Assembly (NCBI GenBank): GCA_019057865.1
Contig: JAHLWP010000016.1
Location: 17,511 to 81,510, forward strand
Direction: 5' to 3'
Length of the DNA: 64,000 nucleotides
Source: Promethearchaeota archaeon
GTDB taxonomy: Archaea; Asgardarchaeota; Lokiarchaeia; Sigyniarchaeales; SOKP01
The notes beneath the pieces were generated by a model. That model ran no database searches and had not been told where the DNA came from. It was given only the letters and a program-made list of their open reading frames with translations. Shown here one piece after another: positions 20,430 through 30,162 of the stretch; positions within the stretch are counted from its first letter, which is position 1, and the number at the start of each line of letters is the position of its first letter. A program made the position numbers and the translations under genes.

Positions 20430-21710
20430 ATGACAATTGAGAATAATTCGTTAAAGTCTAATAGTAAACATACAAATTATTTGTTAAAAGAGAAAGAAAA
20501 TTTATCTTATACAAGTTTTACAAAAGAACAAATCCTACTGAAAAATCTAAAAGCTATCGCGAATGAATATATTGAACTTGAAAAAATAAAAACTGAATTT
20601 ATAGAAATAATAATAAAAAATCTCGATGATTTGGATTTTTCTGGATTAATTAATTATTCTAAATATTATATTAAAGAATCTTTTTTAAAACAACAAGTTA
20701 AATCCTCAAATATTAGAGGATTAAATGTCGTTAGTGTAGATGGAAGTTCAGTTGTTAAAAAATTTATGAATGTGGACTTTTCATTTCTAAAAGCTATAGC
20801 AGTAAAATATTTATTTTACAAAAATCACACAGCAAATATTGCATATTTTCCGGACTTAAATGGGTTTAATAATTATACTGTGCAGGGAAATTATTTGAAT
20901 CGTGATGACATAACAATTGAAGCTAAGATCTCAATGGACATGAAATTCATGGAAATTAATTTACTTAACAATATGATTAATAGATATACTGATATCGATA
21001 TTGTGATTATCGACGGTTCAATTGTCATTATGCCTATTAATTTAATTTTCTCCAAAGATCCTGAAATATCTAAGAAGTATGATTTATTATTAAAAGAGTA
21101 TCATAATTTATATTTAACCTGTAAAGAAAAAGGAATTATTTTAACTGGTTCAATTAAAGATACAAGGACTTCTGCTTTAACACATTTATTAAGTGAATCT
21201 ATCCAATTATTATTACCCAGTAAATCAAATTTAAATGATTTTATTAAAATTAATTACAGAGATATAATGAGATATTTCTCTGATTTAGATTTATTTAATC
21301 GATTATTAAAAAAATATGAAAGAAGTTGTATTTTTAATTGTAAAAGAGAAATCGATAAAATTAGAGATACTGGAATAAAAAAAGAAATTCCATACTATTT
21401 TCCTCTTTCATTTTATGCTTTTTATCTTAAAACTGCTTTGTATGATACGCCATGCAGAATTGAATTTTTTATGAATGAAAAACATTCTCTTAAAAAAGCC
21501 TCTGAAAAAGCTGATTTAATTTCTTCAATATTGTTACCAATTTCAAGCTTAAATGAGCATTATGGATTGCCTATCCCACAAATTGAAGCTCATAGAAGAG
21601 CTGTTTTTAAGAAGAGTGAAATAAATCTTCTATTTAATAATTTAATTAGGACTCTAAATAAATATGGAATATCATTATTAGGTAAGAGAAGAAATAGAAG
21701 ACCGTTTTAA
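20430..21710 (+). CDS. nurA: NurA 5'-3' nuclease
   Basis: 426 residues. NurA works with the HerA translocase in end resection of double-strand breaks. The conserved pattern is visible: VVSVDGSSVV (~108-117; metal-binding Asp), DIVIIDGSIV (~195), GSIKDTRT (~245) and the terminal LPIPQIEAHRRAVFKK. HerA, Mre11 and Rad50 are not adjacent. ATG start; its last four bases overlap the convergent methyltransferase gene. Confidence 0.88.
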   Translation: MTIENNSLKSNSKHTNYLLKEKENLSYTSFTKEQILLKNLKAIANEYIELEKIKTEFIEIIIKNLDDLDFSGLINYSKYYIKESFLKQQVKSSNIRGLNVVSVDGSSVVKKFMNVDFSFLKAIAVKYLFYKNHTANIAYFPDLNGFNNYTVQGNYLNRDDITIEAKISMDMKFMEINLLNNMINRYTDIDIVIIDGSIVIMPINLIFSKDPEISKKYDLLLKEYHNLYLTCKEKGIILTGSIKDTRTSALTHLLSESIQLLLPSKSNLNDFIKINYRDIMRYFSDLDLFNRLLKKYERSCIFNCKREIDKIRDTGIKKEIPYYFPLSFYAFYLKTALYDTPCRIEFFMNEKHSLKKASEKADLISSILLPISSLNEHYGLPIPQIEAHRRAVFKKSEINLLFNNLIRTLNKYGISLLGKRRNRRPF

Positions 21711-22402
21711 TTTTTCCTTAAAGTTAACCTATTTAAAATGATATCTTCAAAAAAAACATGTTTTTTATTCAAAATCTCATTTTCATATCCTTTTTGCTTT
21801 AATATATAGTTAAAATCATTTAAATTAGTTCTACTTGAATTAATAAAATATATATAGCACTTATGGTGTAAATTGAGAAACTGTCTTGCTTGTTCAATAA
21901 ACTTAAGAACTAGTTCGTAGCCTTTTATACCTCCATTCCAGCTATAATCGATATTTAATTCTCTCTCTTTCTCATTGAGATCATCCAGAGATGGTAAATA
22001 TGGAGGATTGAACATAATTATATCAAACGTATTTTTCAAATTTAAAGGAAATGATTTAAATAGATCTGATTTTATAAATGTTATTTTTTTTTTAATACCA
22101 TTTAATTTTTCATTTAACTTGGCACAAATTAAAGCTTCTTCTAAAATATCAGAAGCATAAATCTTAGCATTAAAATTAACGAAATTTTGTGTAATTAATT
22201 GAAAAAATATTGCTATAATACCTGTTCCAGTCCCTAAATCTAATATGTTTTTAATATATTTAATGTTTATTCCGTCAAAGTATTTTTCATCTACAGATTC
22301 TTTGAAATAATCAATTAATAGATAAGTATCATCAGATGGAGGATATACATTCTCAAAATCATATTTTATTATTGGATCAGGGAAAGAATTGATCTTAATC
22401 AC
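21707..22402 (-). CDS. HemK/Mtq2-type release-factor glutamine methyltransferase
   Basis: 231 residues. The N-terminal YPPSDDTYLLIDYF is characteristic of archaeal/eukaryotic HemK2 (Mtq2), which modifies the GGQ glutamine of aRF1/eRF1. SAM motif LDLGTGTGIIAIFF and the substrate loop FNPPYLP (NPPY) are intact. The GTG start overlaps the ksgA stop by 8 bases, so translation is coupled. Last gene of the rpl21e operon. Confidence 0.88.
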   Translation of the reverse strand: MIKINSFPDPIIKYDFENVYPPSDDTYLLIDYFKESVDEKYFDGINIKYIKNILDLGTGTGIIAIFFQLITQNFVNFNAKIYASDILEEALICAKLNEKLNGIKKKITFIKSDLFKSFPLNLKNTFDIIMFNPPYLPSLDDLNEKERELNIDYSWNGGIKGYELVLKFIEQARQFLNLHHKCYIYFINSSRTNLNDFNYILKQKGYENEILNKKHVFFEDIILNRLTLRKN

Positions 22403-23258
22403 TTTTTTTTTTAAAGTTATAGAAATTGAAAACTGATTTACTTAATTCTATTAATTCTTCTATTTTAAAGCTAAAAAGTTTGTTATTATTAAATTTTTTT
22501 TTTTTAAGAATCTGTAAAATTCCTTTTTTTTCCAATTTACTTATTCCATTTTGTTTTAAAAATAATTCAATTGCATTTACAATATTTTTATTCTTGTAAG
22601 GCATAATTCCAGCTAAAAACTTTAAGTAGAATTTCTTTCCATCATCTTTTAATAAAAATTGGTTTATTTGGACTTTAGGTGCTATGTTTATCAAAGCAAG
22701 ATCGATTTTTGGAACTGGATAAAAAGAATTCCGAGGAATTGTGAATTTTGAAATTGGTTTCATAAAAGAATTAAAACTAATCGTAATTCTAGAATATTTT
22801 TTATAATCTCCTTCGAAAAATATTCTATCAGCAATATTTTTTCCTATTATTAGGATTCCTTGAGGAGGTTTTTCTTTAAAAAAAATTCTTTCAAAAATTG
22901 GACCAGTTATTTTGTAAGGAATATTAGAAACAACTTTATTATGAAATGGAATGCCCACTTTTAAGATATCTCCATTTGTGATCTCAATATTTCTATGATT
23001 TGAGAATTTTTCTGAAATATATTTACAAAGAATAGGATCAATTTCAATAGCATATACTTTTTTCGCCTTCTCAATTAATCTCTCTGTTAAGGCTCCCAAA
23101 CCTGGACCGATCTCTAATATTATATCATCACTTGTAATATGAGACTCTGAAATAACCTTGTTTAAGGTGTTATTATCAACAAGGAAATTTTGCCCAAGAT
23201 GTTTTTTAGGTTTTAAGTCTAACTCCTTAAGGATAAGTCTTATCTCTTTTAAATTCAT
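22395..23258 (-). CDS. ksgA: 16S rRNA dimethyladenosine transferase (KsgA/Dim1)
   Basis: 287 residues. Dimethylates two adjacent adenines near the 3' end of small-subunit rRNA. LGQNFLVD, ILEIGPGLGALTERLI and SNIPYKITGPI (family NLPY, here NIPY) are present, followed by the archaeal C-terminal helical part. ATG start, 5 bases after the DUF655 gene; the conserved archaeal order DUF655-ksgA-hemK is kept. Confidence 0.95.
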   Translation of the reverse strand: MNLKEIRLILKELDLKPKKHLGQNFLVDNNTLNKVISESHITSDDIILEIGPGLGALTERLIEKAKKVYAIEIDPILCKYISEKFSNHRNIEITNGDILKVGIPFHNKVVSNIPYKITGPIFERIFFKEKPPQGILIIGKNIADRIFFEGDYKKYSRITISFNSFMKPISKFTIPRNSFYPVPKIDLALINIAPKVQINQFLLKDDGKKFYLKFLAGIMPYKNKNIVNAIELFLKQNGISKLEKKGILQILKKKKFNNNKLFSFKIEELIELSKSVFNFYNFKKKSD

Positions 23259-23263
23259 AGTGT

Positions 23264-23905
23264 TTATTCATATTTTTGCGTTTTGCTAAAAAGATAGTAT
23301 TTTGCATCCCTTTGAAGTTCTTTAATAATTCTTTGGGCAATCAATTTAGCAGGATTTGATATACTAGTTCTATCTGCAATATCTTGAAATGTTGTGAATT
23401 TTTGTTTTTCTCTTATCTCTAGAATTTCCCACATATGCTTCTGTCCTATACCAGGCAGCAATTTTAAAGCGTGCATTCTAGGAGTAATCGAAGTAGAATT
23501 ATTGAAGAAATTTATAAATTCTCCCTCATATTTTAATACCTCTTTTTCGAGAATTGACTGAATTAAAGCTTTTGAGGTATTAGTTAAATCGTTATAATCA
23601 ATTTTTTTTAAAACATCTCTTAATTTTCCTTCCCTCAGGAAATCTTCATAAGTTTTCTGTTCTTGTACCTTTATATCAGAATTTTTATTAACTTTAACTT
23701 CATATAGTACAAAATCAGGAAAAGTAAGTACTTGAGCTAACGGAGTTTTTGACCAACTTGGCCTATCTTCCTCTGGATGACCATGTAGTAATAAATCTAG
23801 GATTACTACATCTCGAAATTTCTTTATGAATTGCTTTTTCGGTTTTGGACGACCGCGATAAGTTTTTCTTCGAGCTGTCCTTCTGTATTGGTCTCTTCTT
23901 TCCAT
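23264..23905 (-). CDS. DUF655 RNA-binding-like protein
   Basis: 213 residues. The N-terminus is strongly basic (RRTARRKTYRGRPKPKKQ), the middle is an OB-like part (VVILDLLLHGHPEEDRP) and the C-terminal part holds a helix-hairpin-helix LKLLPGIGQKHMWEILEIRE (~147-166). DUF655 is found between rpoF and ksgA in nearly all archaea and is thought to have a role in rRNA or ribosome assembly; the exact function is unknown. Confidence 0.9.
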   Translation of the reverse strand: MERRDQYRRTARRKTYRGRPKPKKQFIKKFRDVVILDLLLHGHPEEDRPSWSKTPLAQVLTFPDFVLYEVKVNKNSDIKVQEQKTYEDFLREGKLRDVLKKIDYNDLTNTSKALIQSILEKEVLKYEGEFINFFNNSTSITPRMHALKLLPGIGQKHMWEILEIREKQKFTTFQDIADRTSISNPAKLIAQRIIKELQRDAKYYLFSKTQKYE

Positions 23906-24073
23906 AATAACTTTTTGTTTTAATTTTTACTTTTCTGTTTACCATACTAAAAATTTTTTTAACATGTACTTAATATTGAGAGAGTATTCATTAAAATTTA
24001 AAACAACATAGATTTATAAATTCTTCGGATTTCAAAACTTAGTGTAAAAATTTCTTATCTATGAAGATTTTAG

Positions 24074-24439
24074 TTATGATGTTTTGATATCTTCGATCTG
24101 GTAAAGAATCTCTTGTAATTGATCGTCATTTAAGGTTTTTCCGTTATAAGACTTCTCAAAAATCATCCGCAATTCTGGAATAGATTGAGGATCAATATTT
24201 ACAACGTTTATAGCATAAATTTCTTCAATATCATATTTATCCACTAAAAATTTTATAATTTTAATCGAGATTTTTGTTGGTATCTTAGAAAATTTATTTA
24301 CGTAATTATAAGTTATTTCTTGAAAATGTGACATATCCTCTTCGGAATCAATTTCTAATATCTTTTCCTTTACATATTCCATAATTTCTTTTACTTCAGG
24401 TATTGATACTATTTTTTCATCAACTTTTCGTCCAGACAT
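24074..24439 (-). CDS. rpoF: RNA polymerase subunit F (Rpo4, Rpb4 homologue)
   Basis: 121 residues. Partner of Rpo7 in the polymerase stalk. It has the RNA_pol_Rpb4 pattern: SIPEVKEIMEYV, the long central helices, and the HRDC-like end with INVVNIDPQSIPELRMIFE. ATG start with AAGGT upstream, 16 bases after eL21; a ~170-base gap follows before DUF655. Confidence 0.92.
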   Translation of the reverse strand: MSGRKVDEKIVSIPEVKEIMEYVKEKILEIDSEEDMSHFQEITYNYVNKFSKIPTKISIKIIKFLVDKYDIEEIYAINVVNIDPQSIPELRMIFEKSYNGKTLNDDQLQEILYQIEDIKTS

Positions 24440-24455
24440 TAAATTACCTTCATTT

Positions 24456-24770
24456 TTATTCTTTTGCTTTAACAGAGACGCTATTCAATCTTATGTGCTC
24501 TTTTCCAATTATTAATGTTTTCATAGATTTACCTAACTTTACTTCCACTAAATAACAACGCCCTCTTTGTCCAGTTATTGTGCCAGTACGCCCGTGGAAT
24601 CTGGAATGTGGCATTCCACGGCGATGAACAGATGGATCAGTTATTATATCAACTTTATCGTTAATCTTATAATCAATTAAGTATTTTTCAATTGATCCTA
24701 ATCCTCTGTTTCGAACGTTTTTCCTATGTTTATGTCTTGTTTTTGAACGGTACCCACGATGTTTAACCAG
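24456..24770 (-). CDS. rpl21e: ribosomal protein eL21, apparent CTG start
   Basis: 104 residues, full length. The sequence is unmistakable eL21: KHRGYRSKTRH, DPSVHRRGMPHSRFHGRTG and GQRGRCYLVEV. The family begins MVKxxxGYR; here the codon before GTT AAA (VK) is CTG, and no ATG, GTG or TTG lies between it and an in-frame TAA four codons upstream. GGTG stands exactly 7 bases before the CTG. I therefore take CTG as the initiator. Located between pus10 and rpoF, its normal place. Confidence 0.9.
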   Translation of the reverse strand: MVKHRGYRSKTRHKHRKNVRNRGLGSIEKYLIDYKINDKVDIITDPSVHRRGMPHSRFHGRTGTITGQRGRCYLVEVKLGKSMKTLIIGKEHIRLNSVSVKAKE

Positions 24771-24777
24771 CGCTTTG

Positions 24778-24781
24778 CACC
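24778..24781 (-). promoter_or_regulatory. Shine-Dalgarno GGTG that fixes the CTG start of rpl21e
   Basis: AAAGGTG on the minus strand, 7 bases before CTG. The same spacing is used by ordinary genes here, for example GH57 (AAGGTG, 7 bases, TTG). Confidence 0.65.
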
Positions 24782-24886
24782 TTTAAGATTTTAATTATTA
24801 TAACGAATCAATTAATTTAGTAGAATTATGAATAATTGTTTATTTATTTTTTTATTTTAAATGTATTAGTTATTGTAAAAGGAGTT

Positions 24887-26248
24887 CTAAAGTGAGATGT
24901 TAAATACATCTAACTCTTTACAAACTAATGGAAATTCAAAAACTTCTGAAAAAGACGGAGATGTTCGCCCTTGATCACCATTAATAAGCTCTTTAATATA
25001 AGTACCCCCTTGTGTTTCAATAGTAAATTCAAATAAATTTGATTTAATATATTTTCCCGTTATTTTATAGATAATTTTTTTTCTAACTTTATCAACACGA
25101 CGATGAGAAACTCTAATTGGTGTTCTTTGATGTATTTTTTGATTTTCAAAGATCGTTTTCAATTTTCTTAGTTTTTCTTCAAAAAATTCTTTAGTAATCC
25201 TATTTTGTACTTGGATCACTGCTTTATATGTTTTTTTTGTATTTTTTGATTCGGCTTTAAGTTTAATTACTTCTTTCTTATTACTATATTTTAAATTTGA
25301 AACTTTTACTTTTTTTTTAAGAGATTTATTAATTATTTTTTCTATATATACTAAATTTAAGTTCCTAACTTTTGGATTTCTTAATTCAAGAATGAATGGC
25401 CTTCCAGTACCTAGCATCCTTACATCAATATCTTCTCTTCCAGCTCCATGAAATTTAGAATCAGTAGCTTCCGATTCTTTAACAAATTCAGGACTAATTA
25501 ATTCCTCTATACTAGTTAAATATAGCTTTCCAGTGAAATTACATTGTTCACATCCTTTTCCCAGACAATTTTTGCAAAACCAGTGAGTTTGTGGGATTCC
25601 TCTTATCAATTTATTATATCTCCCGTAAATAAAAAGCGATTTAATTATTATATCTATCTTAAAAGAATCAAACCTTAAAGAATATATAATTAAAATATCC
25701 GGGTTATTAAATTCGGGAGTTTTTTTTAACATAACCATTAATTTTTTTCCAATCATACGATTGAAATGACTTTTAAAAGCTTCTGCTTCTAAGAGCTTAA
25801 ATTCTGTCTTAAATTTATCTTCGTTATTAATTATCTGTGAATCCGGACTTGAACCGACCAAGAAATTATTAAATTCAATCCCCTTAAGTTTAACCTTCAC
25901 TTCATTTATATAATTATCAATATTGGAAAATATATCATGACACAAGTAACAAGCTTGATATGGGTGTTTCTCTGAATACTCAAGTCCCTCATTTTCCAGA
26001 ACTTTTTGAGCAGGTAAAAAATGAGCGTTTTCAGCTAGAATTTTTAAATATTTCAATCCTTCTGCTTGTTGATCATCACCATTGGATAAATATTTACGAT
26101 GGTTTTCCATAGTTAATGAAAGTAATAATGAATATCCTCTTTCTTTATTTGTTGTACTTGTACCTAGTAAAGAAAACATTCTTCCAAGACAGGGGATACA
26201 AATATAGTACTTCGAATAAATTTCAAGAACTTTATGGAAGATCATCAT
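24887..26248 (-). CDS. pus10: tRNA pseudouridine synthase Pus10
   Basis: 453 residues. Makes pseudouridine 54/55 in archaeal tRNA. The N-terminal THUMP-like part carries zinc-type cysteines (CIPCLG and, later, CYLC), and a further CKNCLGKGCEQC lies near 225. The catalytic block is KFHGAGREDIDVRMLGTGRPF in two parts around 265-285, with the catalytic Asp in EDIDVR. The C-terminal TQGGTYIKELI is also typical. First gene upstream of rpl21e, the usual archaeal neighbourhood. Confidence 0.93.
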   Translation of the reverse strand: MMIFHKVLEIYSKYYICIPCLGRMFSLLGTSTTNKERGYSLLLSLTMENHRKYLSNGDDQQAEGLKYLKILAENAHFLPAQKVLENEGLEYSEKHPYQACYLCHDIFSNIDNYINEVKVKLKGIEFNNFLVGSSPDSQIINNEDKFKTEFKLLEAEAFKSHFNRMIGKKLMVMLKKTPEFNNPDILIIYSLRFDSFKIDIIIKSLFIYGRYNKLIRGIPQTHWFCKNCLGKGCEQCNFTGKLYLTSIEELISPEFVKESEATDSKFHGAGREDIDVRMLGTGRPFILELRNPKVRNLNLVYIEKIINKSLKKKVKVSNLKYSNKKEVIKLKAESKNTKKTYKAVIQVQNRITKEFFEEKLRKLKTIFENQKIHQRTPIRVSHRRVDKVRKKIIYKITGKYIKSNLFEFTIETQGGTYIKELINGDQGRTSPSFSEVFEFPLVCKELDVFNISL

Positions 26249-26386
26249 TATTAAAAATTAATTATTCACTGCTTATTGATTTTATTCAAGTAAAGAAAAT
26301 TCATTAAAAAAACTTTAAAATAAAAAATTTATTTTTCTATTTAATTTCATTAATTAGTTTTTTACAGCATATTAGTTTGACATCAA

Positions 26387-26614
26387 TTGGTAAAAGGATA
26401 CGTCAAATGGTTTGATGCTCGAAAAGGATTTGGCTTTATAACCATAGATGGTGAAGATAATCAAGATGATGTATTTATTCATTTCTCGAATTTAAACATG
26501 GATGGTTTCAAGAAATTTAATGCTGGTGATGAGGTTGAGTTTGAAATAAACGACTCAAAAGAGGGTAAAGGTCCTGAAGCACTTAATGTAAGGGTAAAAA
26601 GTAAAGACAGATGA
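26387..26614 (+). CDS. cold-shock domain protein
   Basis: 75 residues with a complete CSD: VKWFDARKGFGFI (RNP1), DVFIHFSN (RNP2) and EVEFEINDSKEGKGPEA. Single-stranded RNA/DNA chaperone. The CSD is common in bacteria and patchy in archaea, so ancient transfer is likely. The start is TTG; monocistronic. Confidence 0.92.
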   Translation: MVKGYVKWFDARKGFGFITIDGEDNQDDVFIHFSNLNMDGFKKFNAGDEVEFEINDSKEGKGPEALNVRVKSKDR

Positions 26615-26730
26615 TATTAAGTTCTAAATTGTTGTAACTTTTCTCAAGTTCTTATTTTCAACTTTTAATTTGTGAAATTAAATATATTGGTTAAAAATTA
26701 AAAAAAAAAATTATTAAATTAAATTTTAAT

Positions 26731-28101
26731 TTACTTCTTTTCCCATTCAAAATCTAATTGGACAAATTTCCTCGTATAGAAATAAGAAATAATCAATATA
26801 ACTGACACAATTGGTCCGAATATAAGTAATCCAATTGAGAATGAATATGGTTCTGGAACATAATCTCTTGTTAAATCAGGTAAAGACAATATAGCTCCAA
26901 TAAAAAAAGCTCCACCTGCTTGAAATAGGTTAAGAATTATGGAAGGAAATCCTGAATATATTCCTGCTTTTAATTCTCCCGTTAATTTTTCATCATCTTC
27001 TGCAACATCAGCATAGATAATATATGGGAACAAATACCAACCTCCCAAGATAGCACCAATCCCTACAATGAATATTATTCCCAGAATTAAGAAACTATCC
27101 ATTGGTAGAAATCCTAAAAGAGTAATTGGAAGAAATAATACGGCAAGGAGAAACACATATAGCAGAGTTCGTTTTTTACCTATTTTTTGAATTTTTCTTC
27201 TCCAAAGATATAAAAATATGAAAATTGTTAGTAGCAACGAAACTGCCGCAATAATGTAATCCATCATACCCAAATTTAAAGCATCTATAAGATATTTCAA
27301 CATTGCGGTTGTTATCATAGACCAACCAAGACCTGATATACCTCCCATTAGAACAATTAACATAAAATTTTTATTTTTAACAATAGTTTTTAGATTTTCA
27401 ATAAGACTTGATTCTATTTTGTAATGTGGCTCTGTTGGCATTTTAAAAGCAATTATATAAAACAATACGATGGTCATAATTCCGAAAATTATTATTGGAA
27501 TAGAGATATTTAATGGAATAGAGATATTTAGATTAGTAGCTGCTTTTAAATCATCTATATAACTAGTTAGAAAAATTAATGAAAAAAGTGCCATAATTCC
27601 ATTCCCTATGTAATTAAAGGTGTTTTGAAATTGAGAAACTTTAGGTCTTTCTTCTACTGGGAATTCTTCTGCCATCCACGCTTGGTAGGGGGTAGTAACA
27701 GAATAAGAAAACCTAAATAGAACCTCCCATACTAACATCCATGTAAATAGGATTTTTTTATCATTAAGGTCAATCATAAAACCAGGTAACAATAAGAAAA
27801 TTGTGGCCAATCCTAAGATTGGAGCAAATATTATGATATATGGTTTTCTGCGTCCCCAACGTGTATATTTAGCATCACTAAGCCATCCAAATAAAAACTG
27901 GGACAGGGCAATAGTTAAATAACCCATACTAATTATGAAACCAGCTTGAAATGGAGGTAACCTATAACCGGAAGTATAGAGCGTGAATAAAGCCCATCCT
28001 TCGATACCAAGCACGATCGATGTCCCTAATCTTGGTGATCCAAAGAGAATTTTTTTAAAATTACTAGTTCTTTCCCTCACTATTTCATCGGAATCACTCA
28101 T
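26731..28101 (-). CDS. MFS transporter, glycoside-cation symporter (MelB/GPH) type
   Basis: 456 residues, 12 predicted spans. The loop 2-3 motif FLFGWLSDAKYTRWGRRKPY is the GPH/sucrose-transporter variant of the MFS signature, and a long cytosolic loop separates the two halves. A sugar or glycoside substrate coupled to H+ or Na+ is inferred. Monocistronic, ATG start. Confidence 0.82.
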   Translation of the reverse strand: MSDSDEIVRERTSNFKKILFGSPRLGTSIVLGIEGWALFTLYTSGYRLPPFQAGFIISMGYLTIALSQFLFGWLSDAKYTRWGRRKPYIIIFAPILGLATIFLLLPGFMIDLNDKKILFTWMLVWEVLFRFSYSVTTPYQAWMAEEFPVEERPKVSQFQNTFNYIGNGIMALFSLIFLTSYIDDLKAATNLNISIPLNISIPIIIFGIMTIVLFYIIAFKMPTEPHYKIESSLIENLKTIVKNKNFMLIVLMGGISGLGWSMITTAMLKYLIDALNLGMMDYIIAAVSLLLTIFIFLYLWRRKIQKIGKKRTLLYVFLLAVLFLPITLLGFLPMDSFLILGIIFIVGIGAILGGWYLFPYIIYADVAEDDEKLTGELKAGIYSGFPSIILNLFQAGGAFFIGAILSLPDLTRDYVPEPYSFSIGLLIFGPIVSVILIISYFYTRKFVQLDFEWEKK

Positions 28102-28254
28102 TTAAATTCACTATTTAAGTATTTAATACATTTTTGATAAATTTTGTTTAAATATAGATTATCAATGAACTTATATAAAAGTATATCAAATTTAAGTATT
28201 TAAGCAAGAACTTAACAAAATAAGAAAGAGTAATTGAACTTTTAAAAATCCCTT

Positions 28255-29226
28255 TTAGTCCTCTTCTTCATCCCAACCGAGATCTTTTAATATAGAATCT
28301 ATCGCTCCAGATTCTTCTTCTAAAATAAATTCCGTATCATATTCAGTGGCCTCATACGCCGAGTCAAAATCAGGAGGGGCCAATTCTTCAAATGAAGGTA
28401 ATTTATCGAGAGGAGGCATATCTTCTCTAATTGCTCTTTCTTGGGATACCGATTCTTCTTCAATTTCCATTGGAGTATAATCTTCAAGTGGAACTGGAGG
28501 TACTTCATCATTATACACTTTAAATTGAGTTTGATCTTCTGATATTAAAGTTTCAGGTACATCAGTGGGCATTTCTTCGGTTATATGCTTAACTTCTTTA
28601 TCAAAATCTAACCCAACCGATTTTGGAATTGTTACTATATTATCTATGCTTTCTGCTTCTAATTCCTCGAATTCACCCCCTTCTTTTTCCCAATCATCCA
28701 AGAACCCTAATAAATCGTTTAATGCTTCCTTATCTTGTTCAACTGAAGGAATCCTTAGAAGTTTTGGTTCTTCTTCCACTTGTTCAGGTTTTATTTTCTC
28801 AACTTCTGGTTCTTCTAAGGAAAGGGTCATTTCAGTTTCTTTATCTCCAGATAGTAATCTATTTAATTTCCTAGCTAATTCGCGTAAATATCCTAGATAA
28901 AATCCAATTCTATAACTTTTTCTTAACCCCCCAAATACAATATATTCATCATTAATTGCCATCAATATACTATATCCTGATTTATTATGTAGTATAATTT
29001 CTGTTAATGCACCATGAACTGTCGCTTGGTTTAATCGTAATCCTAAATCAATAAGTGCAGTACTAGAGGCAGAAGTTGCATCAGCATCTAATTCTGATGA
29101 AACAGCACTTGCAACCTTCATTCCTACTCTAGATAAAACGGCAAGATTTTCTAAATCTGTTTTCTCTTCTTCTTCTTTTAAAACAAACATCATTTTTTTT
29201 CGTAGATTTTCTGAGATTGATGACAT
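28255..29226 (-). CDS. Roadblock/LC7-domain protein with long acidic tail
   Basis: About 323 residues from the ATG at 29226 (an in-frame GTG at 29238 adds four). Residues ~20-135 form a Roadblock/LC7 domain (VGMKVASAVSSELDADATSASSTALIDL and TEIILHNKSGYSILMAINDEYIVFGGL in pieces). The remaining ~190 residues are low-complexity and rich in Glu, Pro and Asp. Roadblock proteins often regulate small GTPases (MglB, Ragulator), and several GTPases are nearby, but no partner is shown. Monocistronic. Confidence 0.82.
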   Translation of the reverse strand: MSSISENLRKKMMFVLKEEEEKTDLENLAVLSRVGMKVASAVSSELDADATSASSTALIDLGLRLNQATVHGALTEIILHNKSGYSILMAINDEYIVFGGLRKSYRIGFYLGYLRELARKLNRLLSGDKETEMTLSLEEPEVEKIKPEQVEEEPKLLRIPSVEQDKEALNDLLGFLDDWEKEGGEFEELEAESIDNIVTIPKSVGLDFDKEVKHITEEMPTDVPETLISEDQTQFKVYNDEVPPVPLEDYTPMEIEEESVSQERAIREDMPPLDKLPSFEELAPPDFDSAYEATEYDTEFILEEESGAIDSILKDLGWDEEED

Positions 29227-29323
29227 TTTTACTTTCACTAAATTAATATCCTATTGAAAAGTATTATTTTTTATGATTTTATGTATTAATAGCAAATTTA
29301 TTTTAATATATTTTATCACTATT

Positions 29324-30034
29324 TCATTTTAAAAACTCATTTAAATTCATTTGAGTTGTTTGAGATTTTTCAAGCTTTTTAAAAGAGTACCCCGATAAAT
29401 CTGTTATAACTATTTTTATTTTATCGATTACATCCTCAATAGTTAAGTTTTCGGTTTCTATTTTGAAAACATTTTGTTTTTTTAATAAAAATTGATTATA
29501 ATAAGAAAGAATTTTGATAAGGTATTCTTTATCAGCTTCATTCCATTCTAATCTAACTGCTTCAATTGATCCTCTTTGAATTATACGTCGTAAAATTGTA
29601 TTTGGGTTAGCATATAAATAAATTATATAATCCTCTTTCCATTTGATAGAATTATATGTGTCTAAAATAAGCTTATAGTCTTTTTCTTTTAAATTTAAAC
29701 TTTTGGAATATATTAATACGCATAGAGGTGTTCTGTCTAAAATCATTACTCTACCATTATATTTATTATCGTAATTCACGATACTTTGATTTCTTCTGAT
29801 GAATTGTTGAAGAAAATGAAGTTCACTTCTAAATCCAATTTGTTTGTCTGAAGAACCAAAGGGAAAAGGTGGATTTTTTTTATATCTTTCAGGGAAAAAT
29901 TTAAATTTATTATTATCTATAACCATTTTTTTAAGAAGATTAAATACAGAGGTTTTACCAACTCCATGTGCTCCTGCAATAGAGATTATAATATTATCTT
30001 TACTGGCTCTATTTCTATAAATTCTTTTGCTCAA
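29324..30034 (-). CDS. P-loop deoxynucleoside/thymidylate kinase-like protein
   Basis: 236 residues. Walker A is SIAGAHGVGKTSV (~19-31); a DR motif in VMILDRTPLCVLIYS and a lid-like RRIIQRG resemble the dNK/AAA_28 group of nucleotide kinases. The C-terminal ~35 residues are an extra tail. The start is TTG behind GGAG. Substrate not determinable. Confidence 0.65.
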   Translation of the reverse strand: MSKRIYRNRASKDNIIISIAGAHGVGKTSVFNLLKKMVIDNNKFKFFPERYKKNPPFPFGSSDKQIGFRSELHFLQQFIRRNQSIVNYDNKYNGRVMILDRTPLCVLIYSKSLNLKEKDYKLILDTYNSIKWKEDYIIYLYANPNTILRRIIQRGSIEAVRLEWNEADKEYLIKILSYYNQFLLKKQNVFKIETENLTIEDVIDKIKIVITDLSGYSFKKLEKSQTTQMNLNEFLK

Positions 30035-30162
30035 TCTTTTTTACTCCAAACTGCGAAGATTATATCCTATTAGGTATAGTTATGGTTTTAAATAATAGCA
30101 CTAGAGATTATTGATTTTTTTATTATTAAAATTTTATATTTAAGGGATAATGAATACTTCTT

